Shown here piece by piece: positions 9,292 to 17,551 of a DNA stretch of 64,000 bases. The DNA lies in contig NZ_VEBF01000009.1 of assembly GCF_007676705.1 (NCBI RefSeq), forward strand, positions 1 through 64,000. The letters are read 5' to 3'. The first letter of the stretch is position 1. Each line of letters opens with the position of its first letter. The notes under the pieces are model-generated. The model was not told the origin of the DNA. It saw only the letters and a program-made list of their open reading frames with translations, and did not search any database. The stretch is from Paenibacillus xylanexedens. Lineage in GTDB: Bacteria; Bacillota; Bacilli; Paenibacillales; Paenibacillaceae. Position numbers and translations under genes: made by a program.

Positions 9292-9337
9292 AATTCCCGA
9301 ACATTATATTTGTCAATATGTTAAATGTTCGTCTTTA
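9292..9337 (+). promoter_or_regulatory. PurR operator: two inverted PurBoxes
   Basis: AATTCCCGAACATT (9292-9305) and AAAGACGAACATT read on the other strand (9324-9336) both match the Bacillus PurBox (A-WWW-CCGAAC-WWT). They face each other with about 18 bp between them, close to the 16-17 bp known for B. subtilis PurR. They lie directly upstream of the -35 of the pur promoter. PurR represses there when PRPP is low. Confidence 0.8.
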
Positions 9338-9339
9338 AG

Positions 9340-9369
9340 TTGACATTAGCTGTAGGGGATTGTTAGAAT
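9340..9369 (+). promoter_or_regulatory. pur operon promoter
   Basis: TTGACA at 9340-9345 and TAGAAT at 9364-9369 are separated by 18 bp. Transcription would begin about 90 bp before the riboswitch aptamer. Confidence 0.8.
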
Positions 9370-9464
9370 GTTAGATGTGTCGATCAGGTAAGAATAAGGT
9401 CGAGTAGGAACGAAATGTGTAATAAGATATAACAAAACGAATCAAGCTGGTTTGAATAGATATT

Positions 9465-9535
9465 TGCTCGTATAACGCCGGGAATAGGGCCCGGAAGTAT
9501 CTACCCGGGAACCGTAAATTTCCGGACTACGAGGA
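9465..9535 (+). promoter_or_regulatory. Purine riboswitch aptamer, guanine class
   Basis: The three-way junction of the purine aptamer is clear. P1 is CTCGTA (9467) with TACGAG (9528). P2 is built from GCCGGGA/GCCCGG, and P3 from CCGGGAA with TTTCCGG around ACCGTAAA. Core bases TATAA, TATCTAC and ACCGTAAAT are present. The discriminating base in GGACTAC is C, which pairs with guanine or hypoxanthine rather than adenine. It should turn off the purE operon at high guanine. Confidence 0.95.
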
Positions 9536-9620
9536 GATACGGCTGAGAGTCGCATGTAATTAGATGCGGACAGCAAGCCCCTTTTGGCATGCCCAAATGA
9601 GGGATACGTATTTCTTGGAG

Positions 9621-9669
9621 TCCGGTGTCCGGAGAAAATGTGATGTTTTCGCGGGTAGCGGATTTTTTC
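9621..9669 (+). terminator. Probable riboswitch expression platform
   Basis: A hairpin that can form from CCGGAGAAAA and TTTTCGCGG is followed after eight bases by a run of six T. It lies between the aptamer and purE. The alternative antiterminator pairing with the 3' side of P1 was not resolved by eye. Confidence 0.4.
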
Positions 9670-9741
9670 ATTTCACACGTAAAATGAATTCATTAATACC
9701 AGATGTAATCAAAAAAGCTCAGACGGGAGTTGGATGTATTC

Positions 9742-10227
9742 ATGTCACTGCAAGTCGCTGTAATTATGGGCAGCAAGTCGGATTGGGAAACGATGAAATA
9801 TGCGTGCGAGGTGCTGGACGAGCTGGAGATTGGGTATGAGAAAAAGGTGGTCTCCGCCCATCGTACACCGGATTTGATGTTTGAATACGCAGAGCAAGCG
9901 ATTGATCGAGGATTCAAGGTGATCATTGCAGGTGCAGGCGGGGCAGCACATCTACCAGGTATGGTAGCAGCCAAAACGATGCTTCCAGTCATTGGCGTTC
10001 CGGTTCAGTCCAAAGCATTGAACGGTCTCGATTCCTTGTTGTCCATTGTTCAGATGCCTGGCGGGATTCCTGTTGCAACCGTTGCAATCGGTAAGGCGGG
10101 GGCTACCAATGCAGGTCTGCTCGCAGCTCAGATGATCGGTGCATTTGACCCGGATGTCCAACGTCGCTCTGAAGCTCGAAGAGAGCGCATCAAACAAGAA
10201 GTACTCGAAAGCAGTGAAGAACTATGA
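9742..10227 (+). CDS. purE: 5-(carboxyamino)imidazole ribonucleotide mutase (PurE, class I)
   Basis: PurE moves the carboxylate of N5-CAIR to give CAIR in purine synthesis. The 161-residue protein has the class I signature: IMGSKSDWETM near the N-terminus, VVSAHRTPD with the catalytic His, and AGAGGAAHLPGM. PurK is next door, as class I requires. The ATG at 9742 is preferred; GGGAG ends 12 bases upstream. An in-frame TTG at 9730 lies too close to that site. It is the first gene of the operon and overlaps purK by four bases (ATGA). Confidence 0.96.
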   Translation: MSLQVAVIMGSKSDWETMKYACEVLDELEIGYEKKVVSAHRTPDLMFEYAEQAIDRGFKVIIAGAGGAAHLPGMVAAKTMLPVIGVPVQSKALNGLDSLLSIVQMPGGIPVATVAIGKAGATNAGLLAAQMIGAFDPDVQRRSEARRERIKQEVLESSEEL

Positions 10228-11426
10228 GTAGAGCTGGGAACCAATCCGGTATAGCAGGAGAACTACAGCAAGTCCTGCTGCCCGGGAAAACAACCATTGG
10301 CATTCTTGGAGGCGGACAGCTCGGACGCATGATGACGCTCGCAGGCACGGCAATGGGTTATCGATTTGTTACCCTTGATCCCGCCTCGGATGCACCTTGT
10401 GGTCAAATTGCTCGTCAGATCGAAGCAGGATATGACGATGCCAAAGCTGCGCTTGAGCTAGCTCGGCAATGCGATGTCATTACGTATGAATTCGAGAATG
10501 TGGATGCAGAAGTTGCTGCGTTACTCGAACGTGAGTCCTACGTTCCGCAAGGAAGTGCGTTATTGTACACCACACAACATCGGTTGCGGGAAAAACGAGC
10601 GATTGAAGCGGCTGGAGTAAGAGTCGCGCCTTATCGGGAAATCACAAGTGCGGATACAATGCTTGCAGCTGTAAGCGAACTTGGCGTTCCATGTGTACTG
10701 AAGACGGTGACTGGAGGCTACGATGGCAAAGGCCAACGGGTCATCCGGGAAGCGAGTCAGGCTGTTGCGGCATACGAAGAACTTGCAGCTACTGGTGCGG
10801 AATTGGTGTTGGAGCAATTCATCAAGTTTGAATGCGAGATTTCGGTCGTTGTAGCGCGTAGCACAAATGGGGAGATCAAGACGTTCCCGCCAGCGGAGAA
10901 CATTCATGTGAACAACATTTTGCATGCGTCAATCGTGCCGGCTAGAGTCGCAGCAGACGTCCAGATAGAAGCAATGAAACTGGCAGCGGCGGTGGCGGAA
11001 TCGATGAAGGCTGTTGGACTGCTGGCTGTGGAACTGTTTGTAGCGGCGGATGGAAGGCTGTACGTCAACGAGTTGGCACCAAGACCTCACAATTCTGGAC
11101 ACTATACGATGGAAGCCTGTGCAACATCACAGTTCGAACAACATATTCGTGCGATCTGCGGACTACCGCTGGGTGACACTTCGTTATTGAGTCCGGTCGT
11201 TATGGTTAATGTGCTTGGAGAACATCTGGAAGGCATTATCGCAAGAACAGGGCAGCCTGATGCGGAAGCGATAGAACTCGGTGTGATTCCCAAGCTTCAC
11301 ATATATGGTAAAACCGAAGCGAAAACAGGACGGAAGATGGGGCATGTGAATCTGCTCTGTCAGGATGTTGAAGAAGGATTACAATGGATTGAACAAACTA
11401 ATCTCTGGAGGAATACAAATTCATGA
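10224..11426 (+). CDS. purK: 5-(carboxyamino)imidazole ribonucleotide synthase (PurK)
   Basis: PurK is an ATP-grasp enzyme that carboxylates AIR to N5-CAIR using ATP and bicarbonate. The 400 residues include the N-terminal nucleotide fold (TIGILGGGQLGRMMTLA at about 23), the ATP-grasp lysine region (CVLKTVTGGYDGKGQ) and the metal site VNELAPRPHNSGHYT. The N-terminus is some 20 residues longer than usual (MSRAGNQSGIAGELQQ). The gene overlaps purE and purB by four bases at each end, so translation is coupled. Confidence 0.95.
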   Translation: MSRAGNQSGIAGELQQVLLPGKTTIGILGGGQLGRMMTLAGTAMGYRFVTLDPASDAPCGQIARQIEAGYDDAKAALELARQCDVITYEFENVDAEVAALLERESYVPQGSALLYTTQHRLREKRAIEAAGVRVAPYREITSADTMLAAVSELGVPCVLKTVTGGYDGKGQRVIREASQAVAAYEELAATGAELVLEQFIKFECEISVVVARSTNGEIKTFPPAENIHVNNILHASIVPARVAADVQIEAMKLAAAVAESMKAVGLLAVELFVAADGRLYVNELAPRPHNSGHYTMEACATSQFEQHIRAICGLPLGDTSLLSPVVMVNVLGEHLEGIIARTGQPDAEAIELGVIPKLHIYGKTEAKTGRKMGHVNLLCQDVEEGLQWIEQTNLWRNTNS

Positions 11427-12721
11427 TTGAACGTTATAGCAGACCCGAAATGAGAGCCATCTGGACAGAAGAGAACAAATTCCAATCGTGGCTGGAAGTT
11501 GAAATTTGTGCATGTGAGGCGTGGGCCGAACTGGGTGTAATCCCTAAGGAAGAAGCGGCATTGCTTCGTCAGAATGCATCTTTTGACATCGACCGTATCT
11601 ATGAGATTGAACAGGAAACACGTCATGACGTTATCGCATTTACGCGTACGGTATCTGAAAGTCTGGGTGCAGAACGGAAATGGGTGCACTATGGACTGAC
11701 TTCCACAGATGTCGTGGATACGGCTCTGGGTTATGTACTGCGTCAAGCAAATGAGATTCTGGAAAAGGATATCGTGAACTTCATTGAAATTCTTCGTGAA
11801 AAAGCACTAGCTTATCAGCACACACCAATGATGGGACGTACACACGGGGTGCATGCAGAGCCAACAACATTCGGACTGAAAATGGCGTTGTGGCATGAAG
11901 AGATGAAACGGAACCTGGAGCGTTTCCGTCATGCAGCAGACAATGTTCAATACGGCAAAATCTCAGGTGCAGTAGGAACGTATGCGAACATCGATCCGTT
12001 TGTCGAAGAGTTTGTCTGCGAGAAGCTGGGCACGAAGCCTGCGCCGATCTCGACTCAAACATTGCAACGTGACCGTCACGCGGAATATATGGCTACACTA
12101 GCGTTGATCGCAACGTCCCTGGACAAGTTCGCTACAGAGGTACGTGCACTGCAGAAGAGTGAGTTCCGTGAAGTGGAAGAAGCTTTTGCTAAAGGTCAAA
12201 AAGGATCTTCAGCAATGCCGCACAAGCGTAACCCAATTGGTAGTGAAAACATCTCAGGTCTGTCCCGCGTTATTCGCGGACATATGGTATCCGCATACGA
12301 GAACGTAACGCTCTGGCATGAGCGCGACATCTCACATTCTTCCGTAGAACGTATCATTCTGCCGGATGCAACGATGCTGCTGAACTACATGCTGAACCGT
12401 TTTGGTAACATCGTGAAGAACCTGACGGTATTCCCTGAGAACATGAAACGCAACATGGAGCGTACCTACGGGGTACCATTCTCCGGTCGCATCATGACGA
12501 AGCTGATCGACAAAGGTTTCAGCCGCGAGCAAGCATACGATACCGTTCAACCACGTGCGATGCAAGCATGGGAAGAACAACGTCAGTTCCAGGATATCGT
12601 GAAATCCACACCGGAGATCACGGAAGTGCTGAACGAAGAAGAAATCGCAGATGCGTTCAACCCGTCATGGCACCTGAAGCACGTAGACACGATCTTCAAA
12701 AAGCTCGGCTTGAACGACTAA
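11423..12721 (+). CDS. purB: Adenylosuccinate lyase
   Basis: PurB removes fumarate twice in purine synthesis, from SAICAR and from adenylosuccinate. The 432-residue product has the fumarase/aspartase superfamily motifs: TSTDVVDTA, MMGRTHGVHAEPTTFG with the general-acid His, and the signature GSSAMPHKRNPIGSE with the catalytic Ser loop. Start ATG overlaps the purK stop. The next gene, purC, lies 235 bp away, and the gap holds a structured repeat. Confidence 0.96.
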   Translation: MIERYSRPEMRAIWTEENKFQSWLEVEICACEAWAELGVIPKEEAALLRQNASFDIDRIYEIEQETRHDVIAFTRTVSESLGAERKWVHYGLTSTDVVDTALGYVLRQANEILEKDIVNFIEILREKALAYQHTPMMGRTHGVHAEPTTFGLKMALWHEEMKRNLERFRHAADNVQYGKISGAVGTYANIDPFVEEFVCEKLGTKPAPISTQTLQRDRHAEYMATLALIATSLDKFATEVRALQKSEFREVEEAFAKGQKGSSAMPHKRNPIGSENISGLSRVIRGHMVSAYENVTLWHERDISHSSVERIILPDATMLLNYMLNRFGNIVKNLTVFPENMKRNMERTYGVPFSGRIMTKLIDKGFSREQAYDTVQPRAMQAWEEQRQFQDIVKSTPEITEVLNEEEIADAFNPSWHLKHVDTIFKKLGLND

Positions 12722-12769
12722 TATATAACTCCCATAAGGCTATAGCGCAGAATGATGGGTTTGCAGGGA

Positions 12770-12897
12770 ACGCAGAGGACAGAAATAAGCTGAAGAAGCG
12801 GAGCGTTCGCCTTTATCCTCGGATTTTCACTTTGAAAAAGTGGAATCAAAAAATCTGGGGATAACAGCGATTGGAAGATTGTTCTGTCCTCGGAGTG
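12770..12897 (+). repeat. Structured intergenic repeat, copy A (purB-purC)
   Basis: Copy A of a repeat family found seven times here. The outer arms GAGGACAGAA (12775-12784) and TTCTGTCCTC (12882-12891) pair perfectly. An inner helix joins TTATCCTCGGATTTT (12813) to AAAATCTGGGGATAA (12850), fully paired with two G-T wobbles. It is capped by a CACTTT/AAAGTG hairpin. A short GCG...CGC hairpin sits on the 5' side (GAAGCGGAGCGTTCGCCT). There is no T run, so it is not an intrinsic terminator. Confidence 0.85.
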
Positions 12898-12956
12898 GAG
12901 TCCGCACCATCAGGATTCTGCCCTTAGCCTTACATCTCCTGAAAGAAGGTGAGCCC

Positions 12957-13829
12957 ATGGCACTGTCCACTGCGGCAGATCTCGTTAAAGCACCTCTGTT
13001 ATATAAAGGAAAAGTACGTGAATTGTACGATCTGGGTGAACATTTTCTGATCGTGGTTACCGACCGAATCTCGGCATTCGATTACGTGTTGGACCCGGCG
13101 GTTCCTGAGAAAGGAAACGTACTGAATAAACTTAGCAGCTTCTGGTTCGAACTAACGGGTGACATGATGGAGAACCACGTGGTGCATACTGATGTGAATC
13201 AACTGGGTGATCTCATCACAGACCCTGAATTGCTCAAAGACCGCATCATGGTAACCCGCAAAGCGGAACGCATTGATATTGAATGTGTCGTGCGTGGATA
13301 CATCACTGGTGGTGGGTGGAGACAATATGAGACGAACGGTGAAGTCAACGGGATCAAGCTGCCTGATGGACTTCGCAAGAACGCCAAGCTCGAAGTTCCC
13401 ATTTTCACACCGGCAGCCAAAAATGATGTTGGTCATGATGAAGACATTCCAATGGTTCGCATGAAAGAGCTAGTCGGGGATGCCCTCGCAGTTGAGCTTC
13501 AGGAAAAAAGCTTGCGCCTGTACGAATTTGCCCGTGATTACTGTGATCAGCGTGGCATCATTCTCGCAGACTGCAAATTCGAGTTCGGCATCGTGGATGG
13601 CAAGGTCATCCTGATTGACGAAATCTTCACTCCAGATGCTTCACGCTTCTGGGCCAAAGAGAACTATGAGCTGGACATCGAGATCGACAGCATGGATAAA
13701 GAGCCAGTGCGCACCTATCTCGCCGGAACCGATTGGGACAAGAACAGTAAACCTGATCCACTCCCACAAGAGGTAGTTGAAGCAACAACCGCAAGATACG
13801 TCGATATTTATAACCGTTTAACGAGATAA
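12957..13829 (+). CDS. purC: Phosphoribosylaminoimidazole-succinocarboxamide synthase
   Basis: PurC joins aspartate to CAIR with ATP, giving SAICAR. The 290-residue protein carries the SAICAR synthetase motifs LLYKGKVRELYD (ATP site), IECVVRGYITGGGW and a C-terminal ILIDEIFTPDASRFW. The start is ATG at 12957 behind AAGAAGGTGAG. An upstream extension of 39 codons runs back into the repeat and has no family similarity, so it was dropped. The gene has 560 bp of repeat-filled DNA on its 3' side. Confidence 0.95.
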   Translation: MALSTAADLVKAPLLYKGKVRELYDLGEHFLIVVTDRISAFDYVLDPAVPEKGNVLNKLSSFWFELTGDMMENHVVHTDVNQLGDLITDPELLKDRIMVTRKAERIDIECVVRGYITGGGWRQYETNGEVNGIKLPDGLRKNAKLEVPIFTPAAKNDVGHDEDIPMVRMKELVGDALAVELQEKSLRLYEFARDYCDQRGIILADCKFEFGIVDGKVILIDEIFTPDASRFWAKENYELDIEIDSMDKEPVRTYLAGTDWDKNSKPDPLPQEVVEATTARYVDIYNRLTR

Positions 13830-13849
13830 TAAAGTTTAACGTTTGAGGT

Positions 13850-13985
13850 GAGCCTCGGGAAAGTTTGGCTTTCGATCGCTGTTGCCCCCGGAATGTTTTG
13901 AATGGAATCCTTATTTTCAAAAGGAAACATTCCGGTTGCAAAGGCGAACGCTTACGCTTCTCCAGCTCAAATCTTTCCCTCCGCC
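13850..13985 (-). repeat. Structured intergenic repeat, copy B' (inverted, purC-purS)
   Basis: This copy reads on the minus strand. The conserved core GCGTAAGCGTTCGCCTTTG is present in reverse at about 13940-13960. The inner helix pairs TTGCAACCGGAATG with CATTCCGGGGGCAA. The outer arm pairs GGGAAAG with CTTTCCC. Position four of the inner helix is C-G where other copies have T-A, a compensatory change. Confidence 0.8.
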
Positions 13986-14187
13986 AGTGTCAAACTGGGG
14001 GATGAGGCAATTAAGAGCGGTGGCTTCCCACAGGTAGGAAAGCCTGAAAGATTGCGAGATTCAATTTCATTGGACACTCATGTAACGTAAAGACCATTAG
14101 CTGCTTTCACGTAATGGTCAGGCTAGACCATTACACACCGTGCAACGTAAAGGTTTGAGCCTTTAAAAAAACGTCGCATGGACTAGC
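13986..14187. other. Spacer between the two repeat copies before purS
   Basis: About 200 bp without a gene. It holds two partly similar segments (ACGTAAAGACCATTAGC and CAACGTAAAGGTTTGAGC) but no clear promoter or terminator. Confidence 0.4.
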
Positions 14188-14317
14188 GGAGGGGCGGAAT
14201 TGTTCTTAAAGGAGCGATAGCGTTCGCCTTTGTCCCCGGGTTTTGACCGCACAGCGGTTCAAAACAATCAAAAAACCTGGGGACAACAGCGACCGGAAGA
14301 ACAATCCGCCCCGGAGC
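14188..14317 (+). repeat. Structured intergenic repeat, copy B (purC-purS)
   Basis: The outer arms GGGGCGGAATTGTTCTT (14191) and AAGAACAATCCGCCCC (14297) pair along their full length with one bulged A. The inner helix TTGTCCCCGGGTTTT (14230) pairs with AAAACCTGGGGACAA (14272) with one G-T wobble. The cap is GACCGC/GCGGTT. Nearly every arm base differs from copy A, yet pairing is kept. Confidence 0.87.
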
Positions 14318-14390
14318 AAGCACCAATGCCCCACCTTTTAACAGCATAAAGCATTTATCCCGTTCATTACTGAGGAGGAACATAAGGATC

Positions 14391-14636
14391 ATGATCAAAG
14401 CAACCGTATATGTCACTATTAAGCAAAGCGTACTCGACCCGCAAGGCGTAGCTGTTCAAGGAGCCCTGCATTCAATGGGATTCAACGAAGTGGAAAGTGT
14501 ACGGATCGGTAAAGTCATGGAACTGAACCTGGATACAACAGATCGTGCGGAAGCGGAGAAACGATTGAAAGTCATGTGTGAAAAGCTGCTGGCCAACACC
14601 GTTGTTGAAGATTACCGCTACGAATTGGAGGGTTAA
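14391..14636 (+). CDS. purS: Phosphoribosylformylglycinamidine synthase subunit PurS
   Basis: PurS is the 81-residue accessory subunit of the three-part FGAM synthase. It bridges PurQ and small PurL and is needed for ammonia transfer. The sequence MIKATVYVTIKQSVLDPQG and the ending EDYRYELEG are typical. A good GAGGAGGA site precedes the ATG. purQ follows after four bases. Its length and order (purS-Q-L) match the Bacillus system rather than the single large PurL of enterobacteria. Confidence 0.96.
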   Translation: MIKATVYVTIKQSVLDPQGVAVQGALHSMGFNEVESVRIGKVMELNLDTTDRAEAEKRLKVMCEKLLANTVVEDYRYELEG

Positions 14637-14640
14637 TCTC

Positions 14641-15330
14641 ATGAAATTTGCAGTTCTTGTGTTCCCTGGCTCCAACTGCGACATTGACTGTTACAAGGCA
14701 GTAGAAGATGCCATTGGGCAAGAGGTTGATTATGTATGGCACACGGCTACAGATCTTTCGGCTTATGATTGTATTTTAGTTCCGGGTGGTTTCTCTTATG
14801 GGGACTACCTGCGCTGCGGAGCGATTTCCCGCTTTGCACCGGTAATGAACGAGGTAGCGAAAGCTGCTGAACAAGGTAAATATATTTTGGGTATTTGCAA
14901 CGGATTCCAGATCCTGACGGAAGCCGGATTGCTTCCAGGTGCATTGATCCGCAACACTTCCCTGAAATTCCGTTGTCACGATACGGTATTGAAAGTGGCG
15001 AACGCAGATACACCATTTACACGTGACTATGCACCGGGCGAAGAGATTATCATCCCGATTGCACACGGTGAAGGCAACTATTATTGCGACGAGGAGACGC
15101 TCGCAAGTCTGCAAGCGAACAACCAGATCGTATTTACGTACGGCACCAACCCGAACGGTTCCCTGGGTGATATTGCAGGAGTCTGTAACGAGGCTGGAAA
15201 CGTGGTCGGCATGATGCCGCATCCAGAGCGTGCAGTGGATTCACTGTTTGGTTCGGAAGACGGCAAACGTATGTTTACATCTATTTTGAAAGCATGGAGG
15301 GATCGGCATGACGCAGCAGCTATCCGCTAA
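14641..15330 (+). CDS. purQ: Phosphoribosylformylglycinamidine synthase subunit PurQ (glutaminase)
   Basis: PurQ releases ammonia from glutamine for FGAM synthesis. The 229-residue class I glutamine amidotransferase has the nucleophile Cys in LGICNGFQ, and the His-Glu pair in GMMPHPERAVDS. The start is ATG at 14641 with GGAGGG upstream. An earlier in-frame start lies inside purS and lacks a ribosome site. The 3' end overlaps purL by 23 bases. Confidence 0.96.
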   Translation: MKFAVLVFPGSNCDIDCYKAVEDAIGQEVDYVWHTATDLSAYDCILVPGGFSYGDYLRCGAISRFAPVMNEVAKAAEQGKYILGICNGFQILTEAGLLPGALIRNTSLKFRCHDTVLKVANADTPFTRDYAPGEEIIIPIAHGEGNYYCDEETLASLQANNQIVFTYGTNPNGSLGDIAGVCNEAGNVVGMMPHPERAVDSLFGSEDGKRMFTSILKAWRDRHDAAAIR

Positions 15331-17551
15331 GGAACCAACAGCAGAACAGGTCGCAGAACATAAACTTTACTCACAAATGGGCGTATCTGACAGCGAGTAT
15401 GAGCTGATCTGTGAGTTCATGGGGCGCAAGCCAAACTACACGGAAATCGGTGTGTTCAGTGTAATGTGGTCCGAGCATTGTGCTTATAAAAACTCCAAGC
15501 CATTGCTGCGCCGTTTCCCAACCACTGGACCACGTGTCCTGATGGGACCTGGTGAAGGTGCCGGTATCGTGGATATCGGTGATAACCAGGCCGTTGTATT
15601 CAAAATTGAAAGCCATAACCATCCTTCCGCGGTTGAGCCTTATCAAGGTGCGGCAACAGGCGTGGGCGGCATTATCCGTGATATTTTCTCCATGGGCGCA
15701 AGACCGGTAGCCTTGCTGAACTCCCTTCGTTTCGGCAAGCTGGAGAGCGATCGCGTTAAATATTTGTTCGAGCATGTTGTAGCGGGTATTGCTGGATACG
15801 GTAACTGTATCGGTATTCCTACGGTTGCAGGCGAAGTGATGTTTGATGAGAGCTACGAAGGTAATCCGCTGGTTAACGCCATGTGTGTGGGTCTGATTGA
15901 TCATGACAAGATTCAGCGCGGTGTAGCTAAAGGTGTAGGTAACCCTGTTTACTATGTGGGCCCACCAACAGGCCGGGATGGTATTCATGGAGCAACCTTT
16001 GCATCGGTTGAACTGACGGAAGAATCCGAGTCCCAACGGACAGCGGTTCAGGTCGGTGACCCGTTTATGGAAAAACTCGTCATGGAATCCTGTCTGGAAT
16101 TGATCGACACGGGCATCGTGCTCGGTATTCAGGATATGGGTGCTGCGGGTCTGACATGTTCAAGTGCAGAGATGGCAAGTAAAGCGGGTAACGGTCTGGA
16201 ATTGTATCTGGATCAGGTACCACAGCGTGAAGAAGGCATGACGCCTTACGAGATGATGTTGTCTGAGTCCCAAGAACGCATGTTGTTCGTCGTTGAGCCG
16301 AAGGATGAGGCGCAGGCGATGGAAATCTTTGAACGTTGGGGCGTAATCTGTGCCAAAGTCGGTAAAGTAACGGATGACGGTCGTCTGAAATTGATTCACC
16401 ACGGCGAAGTGGTCGGAGATATGCCAGTAACGGCATTGGTTGACGAATGTCCAGTGTATGACAAACCTTCTTCTGTACCTGCATACTACGAGCAAAGTGC
16501 TTTCATCGACACGCTTCGTTACGACGAAGTGTCGGATCTCGGCGGAGCGTTGAAACAAGTGCTGGCTTCACCAACAGTAGCAAGTAAAAAATGGGTGTAT
16601 GATCAATATGACTACATGGTGCGTACAAGCACTGCCGTTCGTCCAGGTTCGGATGCAGCCGTAGTTACGATTCGTGGCACACGCAAAGGTCTCGCGATGA
16701 CAACGGACTGTAATGGACGTTATGTGTACCTTGATCCTGAAGTTGGTGGACGAATTGCCGTGAGTGAAGCAGCACGTAACATTGTATGTTCCGGTGCAGA
16801 GCCGCTGGCGATCACGGACAACCTGAACTTCGGTAACCCGGAGAAGCCGGATATTTTCTGGCAAATGGAGAAAGCGGTAGACGGTATGGCGGAAGCTTGT
16901 CGTGTGCTGGATACGCCGGTCATCGGTGGTAACGTAAGTCTGTATAACGAAAACGCCAAAGGCTCCATCTATCCAACGCCAGTTGTCGGTATGGTAGGTC
17001 TCGTTCATGATACGGATCATATCACGACACAAGCATTCAAATCCGAAGGCGATGTTATCATCCTCCTCGGTGAGACAAAAGCTGAACTGGGTGGCAGCGA
17101 GCTGCAATACGCGGTTCATGGTCAAACAGAAGGCCGTCCGCCAGAGCTGAATTTGCAAACGGAAAAAACGTTGCTCAGCACGGTGCTGGAAGCTATTCAA
17201 TCCGGTCTCGTTCGCTCGGCACATGACTTGTCTGAAGGCGGATTGGCTGTTGCACTCGCAGAGTCTTGCATCAGCGGTAACGTAGGAGCACAGGTGAATG
17301 TGGAGACGACATTGCGTGGAGATCACGCTCTGTTCAGTGAGAGCCAATCCCGTATCTTGTTGTCGGCTACGCCAGAGCAAGCGGGGAAACTTGAAGCATT
17401 TGTACGTGAGCGCGGTGTACCTGTAGCTGTGATTGGACGTGTAGAAGGAAGTAACCTGACGATTGAATTGAACGGAACATCAGCCGTGAGCGAACCTGTA
17501 GGAGGTTTGGCTCAGGTCTGGGAGGATGCGATTCCATGTCTCATGAACTGA
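15308..17551 (+). CDS. purL: Phosphoribosylformylglycinamidine synthase subunit PurL (small type)
   Basis: PurL carries out the ATP-dependent amidation of FGAR to FGAM using ammonia from PurQ. At 747 residues it is the small form. Motifs include MWSEHCAYKNSK, FKIESHNHPSAVEPYQGAATGVGGIIRD split over the active site, and a second AIRS-like half from about residue 430. It overlaps purQ (23 bases) and purF (16 bases), so the set is translationally coupled. Confidence 0.96.
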   Translation: MTQQLSAKEPTAEQVAEHKLYSQMGVSDSEYELICEFMGRKPNYTEIGVFSVMWSEHCAYKNSKPLLRRFPTTGPRVLMGPGEGAGIVDIGDNQAVVFKIESHNHPSAVEPYQGAATGVGGIIRDIFSMGARPVALLNSLRFGKLESDRVKYLFEHVVAGIAGYGNCIGIPTVAGEVMFDESYEGNPLVNAMCVGLIDHDKIQRGVAKGVGNPVYYVGPPTGRDGIHGATFASVELTEESESQRTAVQVGDPFMEKLVMESCLELIDTGIVLGIQDMGAAGLTCSSAEMASKAGNGLELYLDQVPQREEGMTPYEMMLSESQERMLFVVEPKDEAQAMEIFERWGVICAKVGKVTDDGRLKLIHHGEVVGDMPVTALVDECPVYDKPSSVPAYYEQSAFIDTLRYDEVSDLGGALKQVLASPTVASKKWVYDQYDYMVRTSTAVRPGSDAAVVTIRGTRKGLAMTTDCNGRYVYLDPEVGGRIAVSEAARNIVCSGAEPLAITDNLNFGNPEKPDIFWQMEKAVDGMAEACRVLDTPVIGGNVSLYNENAKGSIYPTPVVGMVGLVHDTDHITTQAFKSEGDVIILLGETKAELGGSELQYAVHGQTEGRPPELNLQTEKTLLSTVLEAIQSGLVRSAHDLSEGGLAVALAESCISGNVGAQVNVETTLRGDHALFSESQSRILLSATPEQAGKLEAFVRERGVPVAVIGRVEGSNLTIELNGTSAVSEPVGGLAQVWEDAIPCLMN

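Noticed and set aside
9564..9839. Frame of 91 codons between the riboswitch and purE
   Set aside because: It overlaps the expression platform and the start of purE in another frame and has no ribosome site.
12775..12891. The intergenic repeats as simple intrinsic terminators
   Set aside because: Outer and inner stems are long, branched and not followed by T runs in any full copy.
16080..17380. Long opposite-strand frames inside purL, and similar ones inside purH and purF
   Set aside because: They lack ribosome sites and family features and are created by the codon bias of the real genes on the plus strand.
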